Source of the DNA: Mesorhizobium sp.
GTDB lineage: Bacteria > Pseudomonadota > Alphaproteobacteria > Rhizobiales > Rhizobiaceae
Length of the DNA stretch: 52,465 nt
NCBI GenBank assembly: GCA_022833215.1
Contig: JAIPUZ010000070.1
Location: 1 to 52,465, forward strand
Direction: 5' to 3'
Position numbers and translations under genes: made by a program. The stretch's first letter is position 1. Each line of letters opens with the position of its first letter. Below the pieces are notes generated by a model that was not told where the DNA came from, searched no databases, and saw only the letters and a list, made by a program, of their open reading frames with translations. Shown here piece after piece: positions 1-9,112 of the stretch.

Positions 1-76
1 CTTTCATCCAAACGTCACATGAACTCGCTACCGCGTCGCAGGCGTCACAAGGCGTCAGCTCAATGGAGATAACGAG

Positions 77-1177
77 ATGTTCAAGTTTGCGGGGAAGGTA
101 CTGTCCGTAACGGCAGCCGCTCTGATGGTCACATCGGCCATTTCGTCCGCCCAGTCGCTGGATGAAATCGTCGAGGCGGCCAAGAAGGAAGGCATGCTGA
201 CCACCATCGCCCTGCCGCACGACTGGTGCGGGTGGGAAGGCATTCTGGCCGGCTTCAAGGCCAAGTATCCGGAAATCACCATCAACGAGCTGAACCCCGA
301 TGCGGGCTCGGCCGATGAGATCGAGGCGATCCGCGCCAACAAGGGTAATACCGGCCCGCAGGCTCCCGACGTGATCGACGTCGGTCTTGCATTTGGCCCG
401 TCCTCGACCCAGGAAGGTCTGCTTCTGCCCTACAAGGTCTCGACCTTCGACGGCATCGAGGTGAAGGATCCGGACGGCCACTGGTACGGCGGCTACTACG
501 GCGTCCTCGCCTTCGAGGTGAACACCGACATCGTCAAGGAAGTGCCGCAGGACTGGGCCGACCTTCTCAAGCCCGAATATGCCAACTCGGTCGCGCTGGC
601 GGGTGATCCGCGCGCCGCCAACCAGGCGATCCTGTCGGTTTATGCCGCAGGTCTGTCGGCTGCCGGCGGCGACGCCTCCAAGGCTTCCGAAGCCGGTCTC
701 GACTTCTTCAAGCAGCTCAACGAGAAGGGCAATTTCGTGCCGGTGATCGGCAAGGCCTCGTCGCTGGCGCAGGGCACCACGCCGATCATCGTGCGCTGGG
801 ACTACAACGCGCTTGCCGACCGCGACACGCTGAACGGCAATCCGCCGGTCGAGGTTGTGGTGCCGAAGAGCGGCGTTCTCGCCGGCGTCTACGCCCAGGC
901 GATCAGCGCCTATGCGCCGCATCCGAACGCCGCCAAGCTGTGGCTTGAATATATCTACTCGGACGAAGGCCAGCTCGGCTTCCTGAAGGGTTACTGCCAC
1001 CCGGCGCGCTTCAACCAGCTCGTTTCCGAAGGCAAGGTGCCGCAGGATATCCTCGACAAGCTGCCGCCGGCCGAGGCCTACACCAAGGCCGTGTTCCCGA
1101 CGCTCGAGGAGCAGGACGCCAACAAGAACGCCGTCACCGGCGGCTGGGACAGCGTCGTCGGCGCCAACGTCCAGTAA
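77..1177 (+). CDS. ABC transporter substrate-binding protein (spermidine/putrescine/Fe3+ superfamily)
   Basis: A 366-residue periplasmic binding protein that would capture a small solute and hand it to the two permeases encoded just downstream. A signal peptide is clear: basic MFKFAGK start, hydrophobic stretch, and likely cleavage near SSA-QS around residue 25. The fold resembles the binding proteins of PotD/AfuA-type importers. It lacks the adjacent-tyrosine iron motif seen in the second binding protein of this window (5858-6880), so I do not call it a ferric-binding protein. GGAG at 65-68 sits 8 bases before the ATG. Substrate is unknown; a polyamine or other organic solute is plausible from the ATPase and permease types. 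Confidence 0.85.
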   Translation: MFKFAGKVLSVTAAALMVTSAISSAQSLDEIVEAAKKEGMLTTIALPHDWCGWEGILAGFKAKYPEITINELNPDAGSADEIEAIRANKGNTGPQAPDVIDVGLAFGPSSTQEGLLLPYKVSTFDGIEVKDPDGHWYGGYYGVLAFEVNTDIVKEVPQDWADLLKPEYANSVALAGDPRAANQAILSVYAAGLSAAGGDASKASEAGLDFFKQLNEKGNFVPVIGKASSLAQGTTPIIVRWDYNALADRDTLNGNPPVEVVVPKSGVLAGVYAQAISAYAPHPNAAKLWLEYIYSDEGQLGFLKGYCHPARFNQLVSEGKVPQDILDKLPPAEAYTKAVFPTLEEQDANKNAVTGGWDSVVGANVQ

Positions 1178-1200
1178 GCGAGCCTGAACAATCCGGCGCG

Positions 1201-1225
1201 GCTCCGGCAGGGGGCGCGCCGGAGC
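1201..1225 (+). repeat. Stem-loop between binding-protein and permease genes
   Basis: GCTCCGGC and GCCGGAGC form a perfect 8-bp stem around a 9-base loop, 24 bases after the stop of the binding-protein gene. There is no U-run, so it is not a standard terminator. Such hairpins often stabilise the upstream binding-protein message in ABC operons; that role is inference here. Confidence 0.5.
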
Positions 1226-1345
1226 TGCCGATGCATCGGCCATGGACCGAGACCGGTTCAATCCGATGCTCGTCCAGGGGGACAAGATCGCCGCCGCGCA
1301 CCCGTCGTGGCCTGTGGCGATCCCGGAAAGGGGCCTGTACCGCGC

Positions 1346-2233
1346 ATGAGTCAACCGATAGCCGCGCCGGCTTCCGCAGCAGTGCGACCGCGCATGTCGC
1401 TTGCGTGGCTTGGCGTGATGCCATTCCTGCTGTTCGCCCTCCTGTTTCTCGTCTTGCCGACCATGCAGATCATCGTCGGCTCTTTCCGCAACGCGGCGGG
1501 CGAGTTCACGCTCGACAACATCGTCAACCTGTTTCAGCCGTCGATCATGGCGGCCTACTGGATTTCGATCCGCATCAGCGTCGCCTCCGCGCTGCTTGGC
1601 TGCCTCGTCGGCTTTCTGATGGCATGGGCAATGGTGCTCGGCGGCCTGCCCGGATGGCTGCGTTCGCCGCTGCTCACCTTCTCGGGCGTGGCTTCCAACT
1701 TCGCCGGCATTCCGCTGGCCTTCGCTTTCCTCGCCACCTTCGGCCGGCTTGGCCTCGTCACGCTCATCCTGCGCGACTGGTTCGGCATCAACATCTACGC
1801 GATGGGCTTCAACATCCTGTCGTTCGGCGGATTGACGCTGACCTATCTGTTCTTCCAGATCCCGCTGACCATCCTGATCATGACGCCGGCACTGGACGGA
1901 ATGCGGCGCGAATGGCGCGAGGCCGCCTCCATTCTGGGGGCGTCGCCCTTCCAGTACTGGCGCATGGTGGCGCTGCCCATCCTGTGGCCGAGCCTGCTCG
2001 GCACCTTCGCGCTCCTGTTCGCCAATGCCTTCGGCGCGGTCGCCACCGCCTATGCGCTGACCGGCAGTTCGCTGTCCATCGTGCCGATCCTGCTGTTTGC
2101 GCAGATCCGCGGCGACGTGTTGCAGGACCCCCATCTCGGCTATGCGCTGGCCTTCGGCATGATCGTCATCACCGGCATCGCGAACTTCATCTATATCTGG
2201 CTTCGCGCCCGCAGCGAGAGGTGGGTGAAATGA
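1346..2233 (+). CDS. ABC transporter permease (first of pair)
   Basis: A 295-residue inner-membrane permease with about six transmembrane segments and the cytoplasmic EAA loop (EAASILGASPFQYWRMVALP) that docks on the ATPase. I start it at the ATG at 1346, followed by MSQPIAAPAS, rather than the in-frame ATG at 1307, because the upstream 13 residues look non-coding and a GGAAAGGGG stretch precedes 1346. It ends in an ATGA overlap with the next permease gene, which indicates translational coupling. With that gene it would form a heterodimeric channel of the PotB/PotC type. Substrate follows the binding protein and is not known. Confidence 0.88.
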   Translation: MSQPIAAPASAAVRPRMSLAWLGVMPFLLFALLFLVLPTMQIIVGSFRNAAGEFTLDNIVNLFQPSIMAAYWISIRISVASALLGCLVGFLMAWAMVLGGLPGWLRSPLLTFSGVASNFAGIPLAFAFLATFGRLGLVTLILRDWFGINIYAMGFNILSFGGLTLTYLFFQIPLTILIMTPALDGMRREWREAASILGASPFQYWRMVALPILWPSLLGTFALLFANAFGAVATAYALTGSSLSIVPILLFAQIRGDVLQDPHLGYALAFGMIVITGIANFIYIWLRARSERWVK

Positions 2234-3021
2234 AGATAAACCGCTTCTGGTCCTGGCTGTTCTTCGGCGTCGGCGCACTCTATTTCGTGCTGCCGCTGAT
2301 CAGCACCGCCGAATTCTCGCTCAAGATGCGCCGCGGCGCCTATACGCCCGACGCCTACTGGACGGTGCTGGCCGATCCGCGCTTCCAGCAGACATTCACC
2401 TACTCGGTGCTGATGGCGCTGGCCACCATCGCCTTCGGGGTGCTGCTTGTGGTGCCGACCGCATACTGGGTGCGACTGAAGCTGCCGCGCTGGCGTCCGG
2501 TGCTGGAGTTCATCACGCTGCTGCCGCTGATCATTCCGCCTATCGTCATCGTGTTCGGCTATATCCGCCTCTACAACACCTCGTCATGGCTGCCGCTCAC
2601 CGGGTCGGCCATGGGCACCAACCTGCTTTTGATGTTCGGTTATGTGATCCTGTCGCTGCCCTATATGTACCGGGCGGTGGATACGGGCCTGCGCGCCATC
2701 GACGTGGCGACCCTGACCGAAGCCGCCCAGAGCCTCGGGGCCGGCTGGGTGACGATCCTTACCCGCGTCATCCTGCCGAATGTGGCGGTGGCGGTGCTTT
2801 CGGGCGCGTTCATCACCTTCGCCATCGTCATCGGCGAGTTCGTCATGGCGGCGCTGCTCAACCGCCCGTCCTTCGGGCCCTACATGCAGCTTCTTGGCGC
2901 CAACCGGGCCTATGAGCCGGCGGCACTTGCCGTTATCGCCTTTGCCATAACCTGGGGCTGCATGGCCCTGATCCAGTTCGTCTCGAAGTTCGCGCCCAGG
3001 GCGCCGGGCGCACAGCACTGA
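2230..3021 (+). CDS. ABC transporter permease (second of pair)
   Basis: A 263-residue permease of the PotC type, whose ATG overlaps the stop of the preceding permease by four bases (2230-2233). It shows about six hydrophobic segments and an EAA loop (TEAAQSLGAGWVTILTRVILP). The same reading frame stays open a long way upstream through the first permease gene, but that upstream translation is arginine- and proline-rich and has no membrane pattern, so this is not a fusion. Twenty bases separate its stop from the ATPase gene, completing a binding protein-permease-permease-ATPase operon. Confidence 0.88.
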   Translation: MKINRFWSWLFFGVGALYFVLPLISTAEFSLKMRRGAYTPDAYWTVLADPRFQQTFTYSVLMALATIAFGVLLVVPTAYWVRLKLPRWRPVLEFITLLPLIIPPIVIVFGYIRLYNTSSWLPLTGSAMGTNLLLMFGYVILSLPYMYRAVDTGLRAIDVATLTEAAQSLGAGWVTILTRVILPNVAVAVLSGAFITFAIVIGEFVMAALLNRPSFGPYMQLLGANRAYEPAALAVIAFAITWGCMALIQFVSKFAPRAPGAQH

Positions 3022-3041
3022 GAACGGAGACCGCGCAGCCA

Positions 3042-4106
3042 ATGCCAGAGCCCTTCCTGTCGATCCAGCACGTCCGCAAATCCTTCGGTGCAACCACCGT
3101 CGTGCAGGATTTCAATCTCGACGTCGAAGCGGGCGAGTTCATCTCCTTCCTCGGCCCGTCCGGTTGCGGCAAGACCACGGTGCTGCGCATGGTCGCCGGT
3201 TTCGAGGAGCCGAGCGGCGGGCGTATCGTCATCGGCGGCAAGGACGTGACGGGGCTGAAGCCCAACCAGCGCAACATAGGCATGGTGTTCCAAGCCTATG
3301 CGCTGTTTCCCAACCTGACGGTGGCGCAGAATATCGGCTTCGGCCTCAAGGTGGCGGGCGTTGCAAGGGCCGAGATCGACAGCCGCGTGGCCGAGATGCT
3401 CGACATCATCAAACTGCCGGCCAGCGAGTTCGGCGCCCGCTATCCCTATCAGCTCTCGGGCGGCCAGCAGCAGCGCATCGCGCTGGCGCGCGCGCTCGCT
3501 CCACGGCCCAAGGTGCTGCTGCTCGATGAACCGCTGTCGGCTCTGGACGCCAAGGTGCGGGTGTCGTTGCGCGAGGAAATCCGCTCCATCCAGAAGAAGC
3601 TCGGCATCACAACCATCTTCGTGACGCACGATCAGGAAGAGGCGCTGTCCATCTCCGACCGCATCGTGGTCATGTATGGCGGCAAGGCCGAGCAGGTGGG
3701 CACCGCCTTCGAGATCTACAACCGGCCGGCGACGCGCTTCGTGGCCGGTTTCGTCGGCACGCTGAACGTGCTCGAAGGCCGGCTCGGCAATGCTGGCAAG
3801 GTGCAGGTCGGCAGCGGCGAGATCGTGCTGCGGGAGGAGCCGGCAGACGTCAGATCGGGCGATATCGTTTCACTGGCCCTGCGCCCGGAGGCAATCGCGC
3901 TGGGCCGACGTGCCGGCGACGATGCGGTGCTTGCCGGCGAAATCGCCGACGTGCATTTCCTCGGCTCGGTGATCCGGGTCCGGGTGAGGGCAGGCGACAG
4001 CATCGTTTCGCTGGATACCTTCAACAATCCCGCGACGCCGCCGCCCCGGATCGGGGACAAGGTCGAGATCAGCTTCTCGTCAGGCGACGTGATGCTGCTG
4101 AACTGA
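3042..4106 (+). CDS. ABC transporter ATP-binding protein (PotA-like)
   Basis: A 354-residue ATPase that would power the importer encoded upstream. Walker A is GPSGCGKTT near residue 40, the ABC signature is LSGGQQQR, and Walker B is VLLLDEPLSALD, followed by the switch His in FVTHDQEEA. The C-terminal third has the TOBE-type regulatory fold typical of PotA/FbpC/UgpC ATPases (SLALRPEAIAL). The gene's 3' end overlaps the convergent permease gene on the other strand by 27 bases, with no intergenic terminator. Substrate class cannot be fixed from the ATPase alone. Confidence 0.9.
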   Translation: MPEPFLSIQHVRKSFGATTVVQDFNLDVEAGEFISFLGPSGCGKTTVLRMVAGFEEPSGGRIVIGGKDVTGLKPNQRNIGMVFQAYALFPNLTVAQNIGFGLKVAGVARAEIDSRVAEMLDIIKLPASEFGARYPYQLSGGQQQRIALARALAPRPKVLLLDEPLSALDAKVRVSLREEIRSIQKKLGITTIFVTHDQEEALSISDRIVVMYGGKAEQVGTAFEIYNRPATRFVAGFVGTLNVLEGRLGNAGKVQVGSGEIVLREEPADVRSGDIVSLALRPEAIALGRRAGDDAVLAGEIADVHFLGSVIRVRVRAGDSIVSLDTFNNPATPPPRIGDKVEISFSSGDVMLLN

Positions 4107-5816
4107 CGGCAGCGACCGGGGCAGGGGAGCGACGTCCCCCTGCCGCAAATTCCGCTCCGAGCCGACCCGTGACAACAGCACCACGGGCAATATGGCAATC
4201 AGCACGATGGCGAGCGCCGAAATCGACGCCTCCTCATAGGTGCCGCGCGCGGCCTCTCCGTAAAGATGGGTGGCCAGCGTCTCGACATTGAGCGGGCGCA
4301 GCAGCAGCGTTGCCGGCAGCTCCTTCACGCAGTCGACGAAGACCAGCAGGGCCGAGGCGGCGAGCGCCGTCTTCGACAGGGGAAGATGCACCCGCCTCAG
4401 CGTGCCCGACGAGGTCTCGCCCAGCGTGCGCGAGACCTCGTCCAGGGACTGCGGGATGCGGCTGAGGCCCGCCGCCATGCCGCCGGCCGAAATGGCGAGG
4501 AAGCGGGCCGTATAGGCATAGACCAGTGCCGCACCCGAACCGAGGAAGATGAGGCCGGTGGAGATGCCGAACCATGAACCGGCCAGCGCGTTCACCGAAC
4601 GGTCGAAGGCGCCGAGCACGATGACCAGCCCGATGGCGATGACGGTGCCCGGCGCGGCATAGCCGATGGTGGAAAGCCGGAACGCCGTGGCGGAAACGCC
4701 GCCCGGCCGGGTGCGGGCCGCATAGGCCGCTGCCGCGCCGAGCGCCAGCGTCAGCAAGGTAGCGGCCGCCGAAAGGAGGATCGTGCCCGATACCGTCGAC
4801 AGGAACCGCGGCGGCAGGCCGGCATAGCCGATGCGGGCCCAGGCTTCCGTCGCCAGATAAAGCGCCGGGCCGACAAAGCCGATCAGCACCGGGATCAGCC
4901 CCAGCACCAGCAGCAGCAGGCCGGCAGAGGCAGACACGCGCTGCCGTTCGAAATTCTGGCCGCCGCGCTGCGCGCCGGCCGCGAAGCGCTGGCGTCGCCG
5001 CGCATATTGTTCGAGCGCCACCACAGCCACCACCACAACCAGCAGCGAAAGCGCGATCTGCGATGCGCCCGGCAGGTCGGAGCGGGTGATCCATGTCGTG
5101 TAGATCGAGACCGTGAGCGTGCGCACGCCAAGGAACTCGGCAGCGCCGATGTCGTTCAGCGTCTCCATCAGCGCAAGGCTCATGCCCACGGCCACGGCGG
5201 GGCGGGCCAGCGGCAGGGCGACCCGCCAGAACACGGCGCGGCGCGAGACGCCCAGCGTGCGGGCCGCCTCGATCAGACTGGCCGGCTGGGTCAGGAACAT
5301 GGCCCGCGTGGCGATGTAGACGTAGGGGTAGAGAACGAAGGAAAGCAGAATTATGCAGCCAGTCATCGAGCGGATGTCGGGCAGGCGGAATTCGCGCGGG
5401 CTGGAATAGCCGAGAACGGTGCGAATGGTGCCCTGAACGACGCCGATCGGGTGCAATATGTCGAGATAGGTATAGGCGACGATATAGGTCGGAACGGCGA
5501 GCGGCAGCAGCAGCGCCCATTCCAGCGTGCGGCGTCCGGGAAATTCATAGGCCGTGACCAGCCATGCCGTTCCGGTGCCCAGAATGGCGACCAGCGCGCC
5601 GACGCCGGCAAGCAGGATCAGCGTGTCGCGCAGGGCGACCGGCAGGATGGTGGAGAAGAGATGGTTCCACAGCCCTTCCGAGCCGTGCATCGCTTCGAGA
5701 AACAGGGCGAGAAAAGGCAGCGCCACGGCAAGGGCGGTGAAGCCTGCGACAACGAGCCAGGCGGCGCCGGAGCGCCGCCTCCCGTTCCGTCCTGAACCGG
5801 TTGCCGCCATTGTCAT
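4080..5816 (-). CDS. Ferric iron ABC transporter permease, fused two-domain (FbpB-like)
   Basis: A 578-residue permease with two tandem binding-protein-dependent permease domains and about twelve transmembrane segments, the layout of FbpB/SfuB iron permeases. Both halves carry EAA loops: EAARTLGVSRRAVFWRVALP in the first and SLDEVSRTLGETSSGTLRRV in the second. It is the last gene of a minus-strand set that runs ATPase (8069), binding protein (6880), permease, with 41 bases between the binding-protein stop and this start. Two nearby ATGs (MTMAA) make the exact start uncertain by two codons. Its end overlaps the convergent ATPase gene by 27 bases. Confidence 0.88.
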   Translation of the reverse strand: MTMAATGSGRNGRRRSGAAWLVVAGFTALAVALPFLALFLEAMHGSEGLWNHLFSTILPVALRDTLILLAGVGALVAILGTGTAWLVTAYEFPGRRTLEWALLLPLAVPTYIVAYTYLDILHPIGVVQGTIRTVLGYSSPREFRLPDIRSMTGCIILLSFVLYPYVYIATRAMFLTQPASLIEAARTLGVSRRAVFWRVALPLARPAVAVGMSLALMETLNDIGAAEFLGVRTLTVSIYTTWITRSDLPGASQIALSLLVVVVAVVALEQYARRRQRFAAGAQRGGQNFERQRVSASAGLLLLVLGLIPVLIGFVGPALYLATEAWARIGYAGLPPRFLSTVSGTILLSAAATLLTLALGAAAAYAARTRPGGVSATAFRLSTIGYAAPGTVIAIGLVIVLGAFDRSVNALAGSWFGISTGLIFLGSGAALVYAYTARFLAISAGGMAAGLSRIPQSLDEVSRTLGETSSGTLRRVHLPLSKTALAASALLVFVDCVKELPATLLLRPLNVETLATHLYGEAARGTYEEASISALAIVLIAILPVVLLSRVGSERNLRQGDVAPLPRSLPSVQQHHVA

Positions 5817-5857
5817 GAAAAGCGGAATGGCATCCGTAGGGATGCCATTCTCCCATG

Positions 5858-6880
5858 TCAGTTGTCGAAGCCGACCTTGTCGACCAACTCGCTGGCTGCC
5901 TTGCGGTTGGCGACGATCTCGGTGAGCGGCTTGGAGTCGATCTTCAGTTCGCCGAGCTCTGCGATGAGCGGATCGGCGGCGACGCCGGCCTTGACCGGAT
6001 ATTCATAGTTCGCCTCGGCGTAGATCTTCTGCGCCTCGTCGGAAACCAGATATTCCAGCAGCTTCACCGCTTCTTCCTTGTTCGGCGCGTGCTTGGCGAC
6101 GGCAGCGCCCGAGATGTTCACATGGGTGCCGTCGTCCCTGAAGTTCGGCAGAAGAACCTTGATGGCGTCGGCCCACTGCTTCTGCTCGTCGCCGCCCTTG
6201 CCCGAGCGCATCAGGCCCACATAATAGGAGTTGGCGACGGCAATGTCGCAGACGCCGCCCAGAATGTCCTTGGCGCCCTCGCGGTCGCCTCCGGCTGCCT
6301 TGCGAGCGAGGTTGTCCTTGAGGCCGGTCAGCCACTTCTCGGTTTCCTCCGCGCCGTAGTGGGCGATGTAGTCGGCGATCAGGGCGGTGTTGTAGGGATG
6401 CTGGCCGGAACGGATGCAGATCTTGCCCTTCCATTTCGGGTCGGACAGGTCCTCATAGGTGATGGCGTCGAGATCGAGGTCGCTGGCGGCGTAGACCACG
6501 CGGGCGCGCATGGACAGGCCGAACCAGTTGCCGGCTGCGTCGCGGAGCTGGGCGGGGATCGCCTCGCTCAGCACGGCGGATTCCACAGGCTGGGTCACGC
6601 CCTTGTCGACCAGATCGACGAGATTGCCGGCATCGACCGCCATCAGGATGTCGGCCGGGGAGCTTTCGCCTTCGGAAGCCACGCGCTCGGCAAGCCCGTC
6701 CTTGAGGAAGACGGTGTTGACCTTGATGCCGGTGGAGGCGCTGAAGGAATCCAGCAGGGGCTGGATCAGGCCGGGTTCGCGGGTGGTGTAGATGCTCACC
6801 TCGGCTGCCGAGACCACATTGGCAACGGCAAGTAATGAGGCGGCGGCGAGAAGCGTCGTCTTGAAATGTGCGTTGCGCAT
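5858..6880 (-). CDS. Fe(3+) ABC transporter substrate-binding protein (FbpA/FutA-like)
   Basis: A 340-residue periplasmic ferric-binding protein. The N-terminus MRNAHFKTTLLAAASLLAVANVVSA is a signal peptide cut before AEVSIYTTREPG, the typical opening of FutA/FbpA proteins. The NSYYVGLM segment holds the paired tyrosines that coordinate Fe3+ in this family, and a strong AGGAGGA precedes the ATG at 6880. The frame is open to 7114, but the upstream part lacks any signal sequence. The gene lies between its ATPase and its permease. A TGA-N9-TCA element and a direct repeat lie in the 115-base gap upstream, consistent with iron control. Confidence 0.9.
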   Translation of the reverse strand: MRNAHFKTTLLAAASLLAVANVVSAAEVSIYTTREPGLIQPLLDSFSASTGIKVNTVFLKDGLAERVASEGESSPADILMAVDAGNLVDLVDKGVTQPVESAVLSEAIPAQLRDAAGNWFGLSMRARVVYAASDLDLDAITYEDLSDPKWKGKICIRSGQHPYNTALIADYIAHYGAEETEKWLTGLKDNLARKAAGGDREGAKDILGGVCDIAVANSYYVGLMRSGKGGDEQKQWADAIKVLLPNFRDDGTHVNISGAAVAKHAPNKEEAVKLLEYLVSDEAQKIYAEANYEYPVKAGVAADPLIAELGELKIDSKPLTEIVANRKAASELVDKVGFDN

Positions 6881-6927
6881 GGAACCTGTCCTCCTGTGTT
6901 GAGCTTCCACATGCGCTGCATCATTTA

Positions 6928-6942
6928 TGATCCAGATAGTCA
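6928..6942 (-). promoter_or_regulatory. Candidate RirA-type iron-responsive operator
   Basis: The bases fit TGA-N9-TCA, the core of the rhizobial iron-responsive operator bound by RirA. The element overlaps a possible -35 (CTTGAC read on the minus strand, 6939-6944) in front of the ferric-binding-protein gene. An ATCAT-TT-ATGAT inverted repeat at 6920-6931 abuts it. The core has only six fixed bases, so chance occurrence is possible; the position is what makes it worth listing. Confidence 0.4.
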
Positions 6943-6949
6943 AGTTTCC

Positions 6950-6968
6950 TTGGGCCAGTTTGGGCCAG
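6950..6968 (-). repeat. Tandem direct repeat upstream of iron-binding-protein gene
   Basis: TTGGGCCAG occurs twice with a 10-base period (6950-6958 and 6960-6968), one helical turn apart, five bases upstream of the possible -35 for the gene at 5858-6880. The spacing suits an activator binding in tandem on one DNA face. No regulator can be assigned. Confidence 0.4.
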
Positions 6969-6995
6969 ATCACAGAAAGTTTATCGGCGTGATGG

Positions 6996-8069
6996 TCAGG
7001 AGGCTGCGAACGCCAGAACCGTATCCGGGTCGATGCTGAAGCCCAGCCTGCCGTCGCGTATCCGCAGGCGTTGCGTGGTGCGCATGGTGAGCGGCGCCTC
7101 CAGCCCCTCGACATTCAGTTCGATCTGCTCGATCTCGCCGCGGAAGCTGCGCGACCGCACCGAGCCGGAGAGGGCGCCTTCGGCAAGGCAGGGGCACACG
7201 GCCTGAGGACGGATGAAGGCCAGCGCTTCGCTTCCTTCGGCAACATCAAGCCTGCATGGAAACACGCCGAGCGCCGTGTGCAGCCGCCCATTGCGGTAGG
7301 TGCCGGGTATCCGGTTGAAGGTGCTGAAGAATTCAGCCGCATAACGGTCGACGGGCGTGTCGTGCAACTCGCGGCCGGTGCCGCTCTGGACGATGCGTCC
7401 GGACTTCATCAGCACGACGCGGTCTCCGGTGGACAGGGCCTCTTCGGGATCGTGGGTGACAATGATGGCGGTGGTGTCGGTGCGGCGCAGCAGGGCGATG
7501 GTGTCGTGGCGCACCCGCTCGCGCAGGTCGCGGTCGAGATTGGAGAAGGGTTCGTCCATCAGCACCACCGAAGGCTGGGGTGCCAGCGCGCGTGCCAGGG
7601 CCGCGCGCTGCTGCTCTCCGCCCGAAAGCATATGCGGATAGCGATCCGCCATGGCCGAGAGCGCCGTCAGTTCCAGAAGCATGGCCACGCGGGCGCGTGC
7701 GTCCTCACGCGCCCATTTGCGCAGGCCGAACATGACATTCTGTTCGATGGTCAGGTGCGGGAACAGGGCATAGTCCTGAAAGACGAAGCCGATGTTGCGC
7801 ATCTCGGGCTCTACGAATACGCCGGAACCCGCCAGTTCCCTGCCATCCAGCCGCAAGGCTCCGCTGTCCGGCTGCTCGATGCCGGCGATCAGGCGAAGCA
7901 GCGTGGACTTTCCGCAGCCCGAATGGCCGACGAGGCAGACGATCTGCTTCGGCTGGATGGCCAGATCGACCGGACCAAGTGCGAAACCGGGGCCAAGACG
8001 GCGGGCGAGCTTGTCGATTTCCAGAACCGGTGCCGGACCTTTCGCGTTGCCATGAAGTTGCTCCGCCAC
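6996..8069 (-). CDS. Fe(3+) ABC transporter ATP-binding protein (FbpC-like)
   Basis: A 357-residue ATPase with Walker A GHSGCGKST, signature LSGGEQQRAALARALA, Walker B VVLMDEPFSNLD and a switch His in IVTHDPEEA. The C-terminal region is the FbpC-type regulatory domain. The start is a GTG at 8069, preceded by AAAGGATGG. The gene leads the minus-strand ferric uptake set. A 115-base gap with its own promoter-like elements separates it from the binding-protein gene, so the binding protein may also be transcribed separately at a higher level. It is divergent from the DMT permease gene at 8261. Confidence 0.88.
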   Translation of the reverse strand: MAEQLHGNAKGPAPVLEIDKLARRLGPGFALGPVDLAIQPKQIVCLVGHSGCGKSTLLRLIAGIEQPDSGALRLDGRELAGSGVFVEPEMRNIGFVFQDYALFPHLTIEQNVMFGLRKWAREDARARVAMLLELTALSAMADRYPHMLSGGEQQRAALARALAPQPSVVLMDEPFSNLDRDLRERVRHDTIALLRRTDTTAIIVTHDPEEALSTGDRVVLMKSGRIVQSGTGRELHDTPVDRYAAEFFSTFNRIPGTYRNGRLHTALGVFPCRLDVAEGSEALAFIRPQAVCPCLAEGALSGSVRSRSFRGEIEQIELNVEGLEAPLTMRTTQRLRIRDGRLGFSIDPDTVLAFAAS

Positions 8070-8260
8070 GAAACCATCCTTTCGCTTACGCCTCGCAAGC
8101 CGGGCTATATGGTCGCGCTGCCCGGATCAAGCATGCAGCGGCCCGGTGGACCAAAGGACCACGCGGTTCATGCGCATTGCAAGAGCCGTCATCGCCCTTT
8201 ACTGCGGGGAACGGTTTTTAAGCCGGCTTTGCAATCCGGCACCACAGCAGGTGGGATGAC

Positions 8261-9106
8261 ATGAGCCTTGCCGTCTTCAGCGCCGTCCTGGCCGCGGCAC
8301 TGATGCATGCTTCGTGGAACGCCCTGATCAAGGTCAGGCTCGACCGTTTCGCCTCCATCTCGCTCACCTCGCTCGGCATGGCGGTCACGGCGCTTCCGGT
8401 CCTGCCGTTCGTGGACTTCCCGGGTGCCAGCGCGTGGGTATGGATCGGCGTGTCGCTGTGCATGCATATCGGCTACCGGCTGTTCCTCATCCGCGCCTAT
8501 GAGGTGGGAGACCTCGCGCAAACCTACCCGCTGGCACGGGGCACCGCGCCGCTCATAACCACCATCGGCGGCGTCATCCTCATTCAGGAAGTGCCGGGTC
8601 CGTTCGCGCTTGCGGGGATTCTCATGCTTTCGGCAGGCACCTTCCTGATGTCGTTGCGCGGTGGCGGACGTCTCGCGGCGCTCAACCCGGCAGCCGTCGG
8701 CTATGCGTTGACGACTTCGCTGTTCATCGCCGGGTACACGCTGGCCGATGGCATGGGCGCGCGCGAAGCTACCACAGCGCTGAGCTATGCCGCCTGGCTG
8801 TTTGTGTGCGACGGCATCGTCGCCACCGCGGTCGCACTCGTGTTCCGGGGTCGGCGTCTGGCGCGGACACTGGCTGTCGAATGGCGCATCGGCCTGCTCA
8901 CGGGTTTTCTCAGCGGTGCGGCCTACGCAATCGCCATGTGGGCGATGACGAAGGCGCCAATCGCTTCCGTGGCGTCGCTGCGCGAGACCTCCATTCTTTT
9001 CGCCATGGCGATCTCGGTCTTCGCGCTCGGCGAGAAAATGACCGGCTGGCGGGCGGCCTCGGCCCTGTGCATCGTGGCGGGGGTCGTGGCGTTGCGGCTC
9101 AGCTGA
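8261..9106 (+). CDS. EamA/DMT superfamily transporter
   Basis: A 281-residue integral membrane protein with about ten hydrophobic segments arranged as two five-helix EamA repeats, the drug/metabolite transporter architecture. The N-terminus (MSLAVFSAVLAAALMHASWNALIKV) is a typical first helix with the N-A-x-x-K pattern of the family. Substrates in this family range from amino acids to nucleobases and cannot be predicted here. It is divergent from the iron ATPase gene, with a 191-base gap that must hold both promoters, and it ends six bases before the convergent beta-lactamase-like gene. Confidence 0.82.
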   Translation: MSLAVFSAVLAAALMHASWNALIKVRLDRFASISLTSLGMAVTALPVLPFVDFPGASAWVWIGVSLCMHIGYRLFLIRAYEVGDLAQTYPLARGTAPLITTIGGVILIQEVPGPFALAGILMLSAGTFLMSLRGGGRLAALNPAAVGYALTTSLFIAGYTLADGMGAREATTALSYAAWLFVCDGIVATAVALVFRGRRLARTLAVEWRIGLLTGFLSGAAYAIAMWAMTKAPIASVASLRETSILFAMAISVFALGEKMTGWRAASALCIVAGVVALRLS

Positions 9107-9112
9107 CAATAG

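Noticed and set aside
1231-3021. A 596-codon frame suggesting a fused permease
   Set aside because: Only its last 263 codons encode a permease. The upstream part is the out-of-phase shadow of the first permease gene, and an ATGA junction separates the two real genes.
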